DNA of 64,000 bases from Rhodocyclaceae bacterium (GTDB lineage: Bacteria; Pseudomonadota; Gammaproteobacteria; Burkholderiales; Rhodocyclaceae). Below, piece after piece: positions 1 through 9,294 of the stretch (the stretch's first letter is position 1; the number at the start of each line of letters is the position of its first letter). Under the pieces are notes generated by a model that did not search any database, had not been told where the DNA came from, and worked only from the letters and a program-made list of their open reading frames with translations. The position numbers and the translations under genes were made by a program. The stretch lies in NCBI GenBank assembly GCA_018262775.1, contig JADFDU010000052.1:62001-126000 (forward strand), written 5' to 3'.

Positions 1-831
1 CAGGCCAGTGGCGATGGCCCACAGACCCGCCGGCGAAGTCAGGTACATCAGCGGGTGGATGAACAGGTAAAACCAGTCGATGTCGAGAACGGTCGGCACC
101 AGCAAAAGGTCGGCGCGGCCGTGCGATAGCGTCGGCTTAACCAGGGTGAGAACGAGCAGGGTGGCCAGTGTGCCGAGGGCCAGTGTGCGCGAGGGGAAAA
201 CGTCGGCTTGCGCGATGCGCTGGAGGTGCACCCACAGGGCCAGCAGCAGGATCAGCGGAATGCCGATGTGCAGGAACACCAGCAGCGAGAAGAAGCGATC
301 GGTGAGCGCACCCGGCGTGAGGAAATTGCGCGTCGCCGGATCGGAAAAGATGGGCAGCCAGTCGAACCATTCCATGCTGGCGATGGCGGAGAACTGGCCG
401 AGTTGGTCCCAAACCAGCCAGTAGCCGCCGATACCCGAAGCGTAGACCAGCCAGATCAGCGGCACGCCGGTAATCCAGGAGAACCAGCGGAAGCCGTAGT
501 AGCGGCCGTAGAAAAATTCCCGCACGAGATGCAGTAGCATGACCAGCACGAGACCGTCGGCCGCATAGCGATGCAGGCTGCGCAGGATGCCACCAAGCCA
601 CCACTGCTCATGAGTGTAGTAGTTGATCGAGGTGAAGATGTCCTCGACGCCGGTGTCGAGGACGATGAAGAGGTAGATGCCGGTGGCGAGGATGATCCAG
701 ATGAAATAGAAGGCGAGCGCACCCAGATGCCGCCAGGGATTGCCGGCAGAACCGAAGATCGCATCGAAAAAAGCCTCAATGCGCTGCAACAGGACGAGGC
801 CGCCCTGGCGAAAGGAAGCGAACACACTCAC
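1..831 (-). CDS. Cytochrome b/b6-type membrane protein, C-terminus cut by window edge
   Basis: The reading frame is open from a GTG at 831 to the edge (277 residues seen). An in-frame stop lies a few codons upstream of the start, and a second GTG at 825 is an alternative. It encodes hydrophobic helices with two His-x13-His pairs (LHRYAADGLVLVMLLH and FLHIGIPLILLLALWVH), the bis-heme ligand pattern of the cytochrome b/b6 N-terminal domain, and a GGYWLVWDQLG stretch like the b6 helix C-D loop. It probably carries quinol-side electrons. It lies 73 bp downstream of senC in the same direction, so it may be the last gene of the heme-copper cluster. No Rieske or cytochrome c1 gene is visible. Family call is firm; substrate and partner are inferred. 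Confidence 0.8.
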   Translation of the reverse strand, partial: MSVFASFRQGGLVLLQRIEAFFDAIFGSAGNPWRHLGALAFYFIWIILATGIYLFIVLDTGVEDIFTSINYYTHEQWWLGGILRSLHRYAADGLVLVMLLHLVREFFYGRYYGFRWFSWITGVPLIWLVYASGIGGYWLVWDQLGQFSAIASMEWFDWLPIFSDPATRNFLTPGALTDRFFSLLVFLHIGIPLILLLALWVHLQRIAQADVFPSRTLALGTLATLLVLTLVKPTLSHGRADLLLVPTVLDIDWFYLFIHPLMYLTSPAGLWAIATGL

Positions 832-904
832 GTTGTGTACCCGTGGTACGGGTGTATTAGCATTTGATTATATATCTTTGAGACATCCGGCGACTTGACC
901 GGTG

Positions 905-1774
905 TCAAACGCCGGGGAGTTTCCTGCGGCGCTTTTCTTTCCAGAGGAACCATGCAATGTAGACAAAGAACATAATGAATCCGGCGATTTCGATAAAGAT
1001 CGAGTAATTGACGCGGTACTGGCCGGTCTTGGGATCGTAGACGGAGCAGAGGATGCGCACGCGATCGATGACGTCGGCGATAACATCCGTCTGCGCCACT
1101 GGCGCGCCGGTTATCAGTTGTTTGAGTGGCTCGACCAGCATGTCGGCGCTGAGGGAATCGCCGTAGATCTGCCTGTAGATCCTGCCGTCGGCGTCAATCA
1201 GAGTGACCTGGACGATGTGATCGAAGCCGGCGGGTGTGGCCGCGTAGCTGAAGCCGAGGTTCTTTGTCAGGTCGTCGACGATGGCCATCGCCGGGCTGAG
1301 AAACTTCCAGTTGGGGAAAACGATGCCGTTCTGAGTGGCGAAGGCCTTCATCGCCGAAGGGGTATCAAAGGGCTGGTTGAAGCCGATGCTGATTATATTG
1401 AAGCGATCAACACCGAGCACGGCGACGGTGCTGGTGACGGCCTTCTGCAGATTTTTGGTAGTGGTCGGGCAGACCTCGAAGCAGCCGGTGTAGATGAAAC
1501 TCACCAGCAGTGGCTTGCCGCGATAAGACGCGAGTCTGACCGGTTTTCCATCGCGATCGAGCAGGGAGAAATCACCGATCGGCTGATTCACCACGGACTG
1601 GGACAGCTTCAGCGCCTTTCCCTCGTCCAGCACCGGTACATTGGGTGCCGCCGCCGGATTGAGTGGACGCGAAGCAATCTTGCCTTCCCCTTGAGTGGCG
1701 AAGATCACTGTTGGGTGAAGTAGCAGGGCAAAGCAGAATGCGCATATGGCAGGGATATTTCGCATGGACCGCAT
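905..1774 (-). CDS. senC: SCO1/SenC family copper chaperone, C-terminally anchored
   Basis: This is a thioredoxin-fold Sco protein. The Cu-binding CFEVC motif follows FIYTG, and the third ligand His is in the FDHIVQ segment. An N-terminal signal or anchor (about residues 5-25) puts the domain in the periplasm. Unusually, a second hydrophobic helix sits near the C-terminus (IFIEIAGFIMFFVYIAWFLW) followed by a basic tail. Sco proteins load CuA, so the partner should be the CuA subunit encoded upstream (3566-4123). Start: the frame opens with TTG at 1801, but ATG at 1774 or 1765 better fits the signal peptide. A terminator-like hairpin separates it from the catalytic subunit gene, so its expression may be partly uncoupled. 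Confidence 0.88.
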   Translation of the reverse strand: MRSMRNIPAICAFCFALLLHPTVIFATQGEGKIASRPLNPAAAPNVPVLDEGKALKLSQSVVNQPIGDFSLLDRDGKPVRLASYRGKPLLVSFIYTGCFEVCPTTTKNLQKAVTSTVAVLGVDRFNIISIGFNQPFDTPSAMKAFATQNGIVFPNWKFLSPAMAIVDDLTKNLGFSYAATPAGFDHIVQVTLIDADGRIYRQIYGDSLSADMLVEPLKQLITGAPVAQTDVIADVIDRVRILCSVYDPKTGQYRVNYSIFIEIAGFIMFFVYIAWFLWKEKRRRKLPGV

Positions 1775-1817
1775 GATCTCGGTTGCCTGACGTAGCGTCA
1801 AGCGAACAGATCAAGTA

Positions 1818-1843
1818 AAAAGGGCCGCTTGCGCGGCCCTTTT
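1818..1843 (-). terminator. Rho-independent terminator or attenuator between norY and senC
   Basis: An 11-bp perfect stem (AAAAGGGCCGC / GCGGCCCTTTT) with a TTGC loop is flanked by A and T runs, so it could work in both directions. On the minus strand it directly follows the catalytic subunit gene and precedes senC. Confidence 0.8.
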
Positions 1844-1879
1844 CGGATCAATCCGACCTTGCGGCCGGAATGATCGCTG

Positions 1880-3565
1880 TTACGCCATGCCCCACAGGGA
1901 GGATAGATACTTCCAGTTCACGAAGTAGTAAAGGATGAACGCCGTGAGGAAGATCAACGCCAGCACCATCGTACCCGGGGTGGCGGGCGGATGGGCCGCC
2001 CCGCCCGGAGTCGGCGCCGGCAGAGTCAGCGGAATCGGCATGCTGAGCTTCTCGCCTTCCTCCAGTTTTTTGCCGAAAAGCAGCGAGAAGACGATCTGCA
2101 AAATCCACAGGCCGCCTGAGACGCAGGCGATCGTGCCGAAGATGCCGGTGAGGCCCATCATCAGATAGGCGGCACCCGGCCACTCGTAGGCCATCGGCGC
2201 GCCGGCGAAAGACATGTCCCAGTGGCGACGGGCCACACCCAGCGTACCCGCGCCCATCATCACCAGTGCCACCATGTACATGGAGAGGCCGAAGAGATAG
2301 GGGAATATCTTGGCGTAGCCGGGGAACAGCAATTCGCGCTTGAACAGTACCGGCACGAGGAAGTAGGTCAGGCCCATGAAGGCCAGCGTGGTGCCAATGA
2401 CGACCGTCGCATGGAAGTGACCCGGCACGTAGATGGTGTTGTGGATCAGCATGTTGAGCTGTTCCGCGCCCATCATGACGCCGGAGATGCCGCCAAGGAA
2501 GCCGAAACCGACCAGGGACAGGAACATCGACGAGAAGGCCGGATTGCCCCATGGCGCCTTGCGCAGCCACTCGAAGAGTCCCTTGTTATAGCCCTTCAGG
2601 CGCTGCGCCTGCTCAATGGCGCCCGGCACTGTCATGCCATGGATCATGGAGGCAAACACCGCGAAGTACATGAAGTACGAGGTGTTGACAACCTTCCATT
2701 CTGAACCGAGGCCCGGATCGGACAGGATATGGTGAGCCGAGGCGAGTTGCAGGAACAGGATGTAGAGGAAGTAGGCCGTGCGACTCACCTTCTCGCTCAT
2801 CGGCTTGGCACCGAAAACGATGGCAGCAATGGCGTACCAGATCGCCACGTGGGCCGAGACGTTGACCTGCTGCGAACTGTGGCCCAGGGCCCACCAGACG
2901 GTACGGTACATCAGGGAGTCGATCTCGCGGATGTAGCCGAGCGACCAGAGCAGCGTCGGGATGAGAATGATGGCGCCGGAGGCGATCGTGAAGATGGCGA
3001 TGATGCAGGCCGTCAGTGCGCCGAAGGTCACCAGCGGTACCGAGCCCTCATAGGTCTTCTCCGACTTGGCCACCACCAGGGTGCCGAGGAAGATGAAGCA
3101 GGTAAGGAGCGCACCCACCGCGAAGAGGATGATGCCAAGGTAAAAGTGCGGCTTGGCCATCATCGGCACGTAGGAGGTGAACATGACGCTCGACTCGCCC
3201 TGAAAGACGGCGATGTTTGTCATGACCGCGCCGATTGCCATCAGCCAGAAGCTGAACCAGGCCAGCCTGGGCATCGCCAGCCTGCAGCGCAACAGCGTCG
3301 AGGAGGCAAAGAGCAACACGGCCATCTCGAAGAAGATGATCCAGAAGATCAGCATGTTGAGGCCGTGTGCCGTTAGCACCATGTAAAAGGTATCGGCCTC
3401 GAGTAGCTTGACGGCCGGCCAGCGGGTGAGGATGACGCCCAGCGCCATGATGCCGCCGACGAGCAGCGAGAGCACGCCGGCAACGGCGTGCCAGCGCATC
3501 AGCTTCTCGGCGTCGGAGTTGAATTGCAGCCCGGAACGCGGGCAGATGCGGTAAGTCGTAGCCAT
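1880..3565 (-). CDS. norY: Heme-copper oxidase superfamily subunit I, sNOR-type (putative nitric oxide reductase)
   Basis: 561 aa with about 13 membrane helices. Metal ligands are in place: low-spin heme His in TAHGLNMLIFW, first CuB-type His in WALGHSSQQ, the His pair in SAHHIL, and two heme His in VPGHFHATV. In oxygen reductases the helix VI motif reads GHPEVY, with a Tyr cross-linked to the His. Here the sequence is GHSSQQVN, so the Tyr position is Gln. Loss of this Tyr is typical of NO-reducing members of the superfamily, including NorY of the norSY-senC clusters of ammonia oxidisers. The start ATG abuts the stop of the CuA subunit gene, so the two are co-translated. Assignment as an NO reductase rather than an oxidase is inference. 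No separate subunit III is present. Confidence 0.75.
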   Translation of the reverse strand: MATTYRICPRSGLQFNSDAEKLMRWHAVAGVLSLLVGGIMALGVILTRWPAVKLLEADTFYMVLTAHGLNMLIFWIIFFEMAVLLFASSTLLRCRLAMPRLAWFSFWLMAIGAVMTNIAVFQGESSVMFTSYVPMMAKPHFYLGIILFAVGALLTCFIFLGTLVVAKSEKTYEGSVPLVTFGALTACIIAIFTIASGAIILIPTLLWSLGYIREIDSLMYRTVWWALGHSSQQVNVSAHVAIWYAIAAIVFGAKPMSEKVSRTAYFLYILFLQLASAHHILSDPGLGSEWKVVNTSYFMYFAVFASMIHGMTVPGAIEQAQRLKGYNKGLFEWLRKAPWGNPAFSSMFLSLVGFGFLGGISGVMMGAEQLNMLIHNTIYVPGHFHATVVIGTTLAFMGLTYFLVPVLFKRELLFPGYAKIFPYLFGLSMYMVALVMMGAGTLGVARRHWDMSFAGAPMAYEWPGAAYLMMGLTGIFGTIACVSGGLWILQIVFSLLFGKKLEEGEKLSMPIPLTLPAPTPGGAAHPPATPGTMVLALIFLTAFILYYFVNWKYLSSLWGMA

Positions 3566-4123
3566 TTACTCGCCCCCTTTTTTCACGTACATGCGTCCGA
3601 CCATCGTGTGATGGCCGATGCCGCAATATTCGTTACAAACGATGGAATAGGTACCAGCCTGGTTCGGCGTGATCTTGATCACGTGATCGTAGTTCGGGTG
3701 GACCTGGATGTTGATGTTCTGCGGCTGCAGCGAGAAGCCATGCATGTAGTCCATCGTGGAGAGATGCAGCTTGTAGGTCTTGCCCTGCTCAAGTTCATAA
3801 ATCGGCCACCAGTCCCACAGCCGGCCGATCAGGTAGATATCAGAACCGGCGGGCGGCTTGACGATGGGAAACTGCTTTTCGGTATCGTCACCGGTGCGCA
3901 CCGTGTATTGATCGACCACGGCTTGTGCCTTGGCGGCGTACATCTCCTTGGTCGTCTTGTAGGTCTCGTTGGCCAGGTTCTGGTTGCCGTAGATATGCCA
4001 CCAGATCATCATGGCGAACATCACTAGCGACCAGACCAGCGCAATGGCGATCCAGATGAATTCCAGCTTGTCGATCGGTTGGTTCCACCACATCCGCTCT
4101 GAGGGCGGCAGGATTGCACTCAT
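3566..4123 (-). CDS. norS: CuA-containing subunit II of the heme-copper enzyme
   Basis: 185 aa. One membrane helix (about residues 22-45) is followed by a periplasmic cupredoxin domain. The CuA site is complete: first His in MDYMHGFS and the CNEYCGIGHHTMVG loop (two Cys, His, Met). A functional CuA means electrons come from a soluble donor such as cytochrome c4, or via the neighbouring cytochrome b. The spacer between helix and CuA domain is short and there is no fused cytochrome c domain. A good ribosome site (AGGGAG) precedes ATG at 4123. It is the first large gene of the operon and joins norY directly. The CuA and Sco pairing fits a copper-dependent electron entry, unlike cNOR (cytochrome c) or qNOR. 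Confidence 0.85.
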   Translation of the reverse strand: MSAILPPSERMWWNQPIDKLEFIWIAIALVWSLVMFAMMIWWHIYGNQNLANETYKTTKEMYAAKAQAVVDQYTVRTGDDTEKQFPIVKPPAGSDIYLIGRLWDWWPIYELEQGKTYKLHLSTMDYMHGFSLQPQNINIQVHPNYDHVIKITPNQAGTYSIVCNEYCGIGHHTMVGRMYVKKGGE

Positions 4124-4161
4124 CAGTATTTCTCCCTGAAGTTAAAGAGGCTGTCGGTCCG

Positions 4162-4308
4162 TCAGTGGGCGACTGGAATATTGGCAATTTCCATCACGCC
4201 CCACATGAGGTAGATCACGGTGGGTATCGTGATCCCCAGGAAGAGCAGCAGGAATGGGTTGTCCAGTACTTGCTGCATCACGGGAATGCGTTCTTCTTGA
4301 TCAGCCAT
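4162..4308 (-). CDS. Small single-TM subunit of the heme-copper enzyme
   Basis: 48 aa, starting at ATG 4308 after a perfect AGGAGG at 4314-4319. It has a charged N-terminus (about 17 residues) and one helix, FLLLFLGITIPTVIYLMWGVMEI. Its position as first gene, 38 bp before the CuA subunit, and its size resemble the one-helix subunit IIa (CbaD) of ba3-type oxidases. It may fill the missing helix of a short subunit II. No motif shows chemistry. The frame is open further upstream, but the ribosome site fixes the start. Role is inferred from context. Confidence 0.7.
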   Translation of the reverse strand: MADQEERIPVMQQVLDNPFLLLFLGITIPTVIYLMWGVMEIANIPVAH

Positions 4309-4410
4309 GTAAGCCTCCTTTTTTACGCCGCGCGCAACGCGGTTTTTTCGATCAAACAATATACGGGGATTTAACCGGCGAAATGGTGCCTTGGCAGCGT
4401 GTTGAATAGT

Positions 4411-4424
4411 TTGATCTAGGTTAA
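4411..4424. promoter_or_regulatory. Dnr/FNR-family binding site candidate
   Basis: TTGAT-CTAG-GTTAA matches the Dnr/NnrR consensus TTGAT-N4-GTCAA at 9 of 10 positions, and the FNR consensus (ATCAA right half) at 8 of 10. It sits about 100 bp upstream of the 48-aa subunit gene and about 110 bp upstream of the divergent heme A synthase gene, so it could control either or both. A further half-site ATCAA lies at 4351-4355. Confidence 0.5.
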
Positions 4425-4535
4425 GAAACACCCAAATACGCAGTTACTTGCATGCGGCAGTGCGGCACGTTGTCGCATATAATTTCACCATGAAAATCCC
4501 CTCGTAAAATACCCCAAACAATCGATATTAGAGAA

Positions 4536-5591
4536 ATGAATCCTGCCACGCGCCGCCAGATCGCCCTCTGGCTCTTCATCTGCTCCGCAATGGTCTTTGC
4601 CACCGTCGTCGTTGGTGGCGTGACACGGCTGACGCACTCGGGGCTTTCCATCGTCGAATGGCAGCCGCTGGTGGGCGTCTTGCCGCCGCTGACGCATGCG
4701 GATTGGCTTGAAGTCTTTGAAAAATATAAGCTGACTCCTGAGTACCTGCAGGTCAATCACAGCATGTCCCTGGGTGAATTCAAGGGCATCTTCTGGTGGG
4801 AATATGCCCACCGTATTCTTGGCAGAACCATCGGCATGGTTTTTTTCCTGCCATTCCTTTATTTTTTGTTGCGGCGCATGATCGATCGACCCCTTGTCCC
4901 CAGACTGGCGGGTATTTTTCTTCTGGGAGCCCTTCAGGGTGGGATGGGCTGGTACATGGTGAAAAGCGGCCTGGTCGATGATCCCCGCGTCAGTCAGTAC
5001 CGCCTGGCCGCCCATTTGACCATTGCCTTCCTGATTTTTGTGTCCATGATGTGGGTGGCGCTCGGTATTCTGGCGGAGCGGGGCGGGCGCGGGGTGGATA
5101 AGTCCGTCATCGGGCTCAGGCGATTCGGCTTCTGGCTGGTGCTGCTGGTGCTCTACATGGTGGTCAGTGGCGGATTCGTTGCCGGCATCCGCGCCGGCAT
5201 GGCCTACAACACTTTTCCGCTCATGAACGGGCATGTCGTGCCGCCGGAGATATGGCTGCCGGAACTCGGCTTGCTGAATCTCTTCAACAACATGGCCACG
5301 GTGCAGTTTGACCATAGGCTCGGCGCCTGGCTACTGGCTTTCCTTGTGCCCTGGTTCTGGCTGCGCCTGCAGCGCTCGACGGCCAGCACTCGTGCCAAAT
5401 TCGCCGGGCATGTTTTTCTGCTGGCACTGGCGGGCCAGATCACGCTGGGCATCACCACGCTGCTGACCTTCGTGCCCGAGCCGGTCGTTGCCCTGGCGGC
5501 ATCCCACCAGGGCGGTGCGATGGTGCTCCTCGGCATCCTGCTCTGGGTGAACCACGAACTGCGGGTGGTGCCTATGCAGCGGGGATTCTGA
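4536..5591 (+). CDS. ctaA: Heme A synthase, Cox15/CtaA type
   Basis: 351 aa with eight predicted helices. Type-2 (Cox15-like) signatures are WEYAHRILGR, RVSQYRLAAHL, FDHRLGAW and ASHQGGAM, which hold the four heme-ligand His residues. It converts heme O to heme A in the membrane. The gene starts at ATG 4536 and its TGA overlaps the next start codon (TGATG). It is divergent from the heme-copper cluster, which suggests that enzyme uses heme A, though the synthase may also serve other oxidases. The heme O synthase gene (ctaB) is not in the window. Confidence 0.9.
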   Translation: MNPATRRQIALWLFICSAMVFATVVVGGVTRLTHSGLSIVEWQPLVGVLPPLTHADWLEVFEKYKLTPEYLQVNHSMSLGEFKGIFWWEYAHRILGRTIGMVFFLPFLYFLLRRMIDRPLVPRLAGIFLLGALQGGMGWYMVKSGLVDDPRVSQYRLAAHLTIAFLIFVSMMWVALGILAERGGRGVDKSVIGLRRFGFWLVLLVLYMVVSGGFVAGIRAGMAYNTFPLMNGHVVPPEIWLPELGLLNLFNNMATVQFDHRLGAWLLAFLVPWFWLRLQRSTASTRAKFAGHVFLLALAGQITLGITTLLTFVPEPVVALAASHQGGAMVLLGILLWVNHELRVVPMQRGF

Positions 5592-6502
5592 TGCAAGGCG
5601 GGCGCGTTCGCGCCCTGGCAGTGCTCACGGGCCTGCTCTCCTTACTCGTGGTGATGGTCAGCGCCTATCTGCGCCTTTCTGGTGCCGGACTCGGCTGTAG
5701 CGAGTGGCCCGGCTGTTATGGGCAAATCCTGGCCGGTGTGCCGCACGCGCCCTGGGCAGGTGTCCGGCTGGCGCATCGGGTTGTCGCCACGCTGGCGTTG
5801 CTGGCCAGCATTCTGCTGACGTGGCAGTGCTGGCGGCCGCAGCCCTTGCAGCCGGCCGCGCGCTACGCGTCGCTGCTTCTGGCGCTGATGCTGTTCCTCT
5901 CCGTCGTCGGCATCTGGAGCGCGAATCCGCGCATGGCGCTGGTGAACTTCATCAACCTTATCGGCGGGCTCGGACTGGTTACGTTCTCGTGGCGTGTGGC
6001 GATTACGGCGGAGCCGTCGCGGCTGACAGAGCAAGCGAGCGGGGGGCAGCTCTCGCGTGTGGCGATTGCAATGCTGACGTTAACGGTGCTGCTGGGAGGG
6101 TTGATCGGCGCACGCTATGCGGCCCCGGCCTGCGGCACGCTGCCCGATTGCCAGGGCGTCTGGTGGCCGACGCGGCAAGGCTGGCTGGCGCTGCACCCTT
6201 TTGTCATGCTGACGGGACCGGCCGCAGCGGGTGAGGCCGGGGGCGTGGCGCTGCACCTGTTGCACCGCTACACGGCCGTGCTGGCGATGCTGCTGCTGCT
6301 GGTCGTGGCGCTACGCCTGCGCGCCGTGCCGCGGGCGCGCAACGCCGTGCTGGCGGTGCTGATTTTGCTGGCGGGGGAAATCCTGATCGGCGTGCTGATG
6401 GTGGCGAGCGGCTTTTCGCTATCGCTGGCAGTCGCCCACAATGTCGGTGCAGCGCTGCTGCTGGCGGCAGCAGCCAGCCTGCTGCACAGCATACGAAAAT
6501 AA
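5591..6502 (+). CDS. Second CtaA/Cox15-family membrane protein, cysteine-bearing type
   Basis: 303 aa, eight helices, starting one base before the end of ctaA. Unlike its neighbour it carries paired cysteines in two outer loops (CSEWPGC and CGTLPDC), as in Bacillus-type CtaA. It keeps His in LAHRVVATL, LLHRYTAVL and VAHNVGAAL. It is shorter and only distantly like the upstream protein, so it is not a recent duplicate. Possible roles are a second heme A synthase, a regulatory partner of the first, or a heme-modifying enzyme specific to the divergent cluster. A terminator overlaps its stop codon. Confidence 0.75.
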   Translation: MQGGRVRALAVLTGLLSLLVVMVSAYLRLSGAGLGCSEWPGCYGQILAGVPHAPWAGVRLAHRVVATLALLASILLTWQCWRPQPLQPAARYASLLLALMLFLSVVGIWSANPRMALVNFINLIGGLGLVTFSWRVAITAEPSRLTEQASGGQLSRVAIAMLTLTVLLGGLIGARYAAPACGTLPDCQGVWWPTRQGWLALHPFVMLTGPAAAGEAGGVALHLLHRYTAVLAMLLLLVVALRLRAVPRARNAVLAVLILLAGEILIGVLMVASGFSLSLAVAHNVGAALLLAAAASLLHSIRK

Positions 6503-6533
6503 AACAAGCCCGAGGTGCGCACGGGCTTGTTTT
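6501..6533. terminator. Bidirectional terminator between ctaA pair and panD
   Basis: A 12-bp perfect stem (AAAACAAGCCCG / CGGGCTTGTTTT) with a 9-base loop begins inside the ctaA2 stop codon. A-run and T-run flanks let it serve the convergent genes on both strands. Confidence 0.9.
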
Positions 6534-6546
6534 CCCGCCGCCTGGG

Positions 6547-6927
6547 TCAGGCCAATTGCACGGGGATCTTGTGGCGCTGGTTCACCATCCGGTTGCGCGA
6601 ATCGACGTAAACCAGATCGGGCTCGAAGCGGGCGAGTTCCGTCTCGTCGTACATCACATAGGTGGCGATAATGAGGAGGTCGCCGGCCGCGGCCCTGCGC
6701 GCTGCGGCGCCGTTCACCGAAATGATGCCGGAGCCGCGTTCCGCGGAAATGGCATAAGTGGTGAAGCGCTCGCCGTTATTGACGTTATAGATGTCGATCT
6801 GCTGGTATTCGCGGATATCCGCAGCGTCGAGCAGATCCTGGTCGATCGCGCAGGAACCTTCGTAGTGCAGTTCTGAATGCGTCACCGTCACGCGGTGCAG
6901 CTTGGATTTCAACATCGTCCGTTGCAT
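6547..6927 (-). CDS. panD: Aspartate 1-decarboxylase
   Basis: 126 aa, standard length. It makes beta-alanine from aspartate for pantothenate. The self-processing site Gly24-Ser25 lies in YEGSCAID, where cleavage creates the pyruvoyl group. The TYVMYDE region is conserved. Last gene of the minus-strand pan group, 103 bp after panC, and the terminator at 6501-6533 follows its stop. ATG at 6927 is preceded by a GGAG-type ribosome site. Confidence 0.97.
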   Translation of the reverse strand: MQRTMLKSKLHRVTVTHSELHYEGSCAIDQDLLDAADIREYQQIDIYNVNNGERFTTYAISAERGSGIISVNGAAARRAAAGDLLIIATYVMYDETELARFEPDLVYVDSRNRMVNQRHKIPVQLA

Positions 6928-7030
6928 CGTGGTCGCTCCTTCTCTCAGTCTCAGTAGCCGGCAGGTTGCGGTTTCCTCTCCCGCAAGGTGCGCTGCTGGT
7001 GCTTCGCCGGCCTGAGCGCATGGCGGAGCC

Positions 7031-8685
<1,655 letters not shown>

Positions 8686-8796
8686 GTCGTTGCCTGCCCA
8701 AGGATCGAGCGCGCATCATAGCCGGTCGGATAGCGCGAGTGAAAGAGGCAATATATCGCGTCCCTATTGAGCCCCGGATGCACCACACCGTCGGAA

Positions 8797-9294
8797 TCAG
8801 GATGCCTTGACAGGCTCGAGCCGGGTCAGCGTCTGCGAGCAGACGCTCTCCAGCAGCGCGGTGGCCGGCCCATGGCCGGGAATCACCGCGTTCGGCGCGA
8901 TCTCGAGCAGCGGCAGCAGGACGAAGGCGCGCTCGTGCATGCGTGGATGCGGCAGGGTCAGTTGCGCCGTGCGGCGCGTCTCGTCGCCATGGAGCAGCAG
9001 GTCGAGATCGAGCGTGCGCGGCGCATGCAGATAGTCGCGCTTGCGGCCGAAGCGTGCCTCGATGGCGAAGAGTTCCTCGAGCAAGGCATCGGCGCTCAGC
9101 TGTGTCTCGAGGGCGGCGACGGCATTGATGAAATCCGGCTGGTTGTACAAGCCCACTGGTGCACTCAGGTAGAGCGAGGAAACTGCTGTCAGCGTGCTGC
9201 GGGGCAGGTTTCCCAGCGCCGCCAGTGCCGCCTGCACAGTAGCCTGCGGATCGCCGAGGTTACTGCCCAGCGCGACGAATGCCCGCACCTTCAT
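8797..9294 (-). CDS. folK: HPPK, folate biosynthesis pyrophosphokinase
   Basis: 165 aa. It transfers pyrophosphate from ATP to 6-hydroxymethyl-dihydropterin. Signatures are ALGSNLGDP near the N-terminus and APRTLDLDLLLHG, with the catalytic Asp pair, followed by LPHPRMHERAFVL. It overlaps the end of pcnB by four bases (ATGA), so the two are translationally coupled. Followed 111 bp later by panB. Confidence 0.97.
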   Translation of the reverse strand: MKVRAFVALGSNLGDPQATVQAALAALGNLPRSTLTAVSSLYLSAPVGLYNQPDFINAVAALETQLSADALLEELFAIEARFGRKRDYLHAPRTLDLDLLLHGDETRRTAQLTLPHPRMHERAFVLLPLLEIAPNAVIPGHGPATALLESVCSQTLTRLEPVKAS

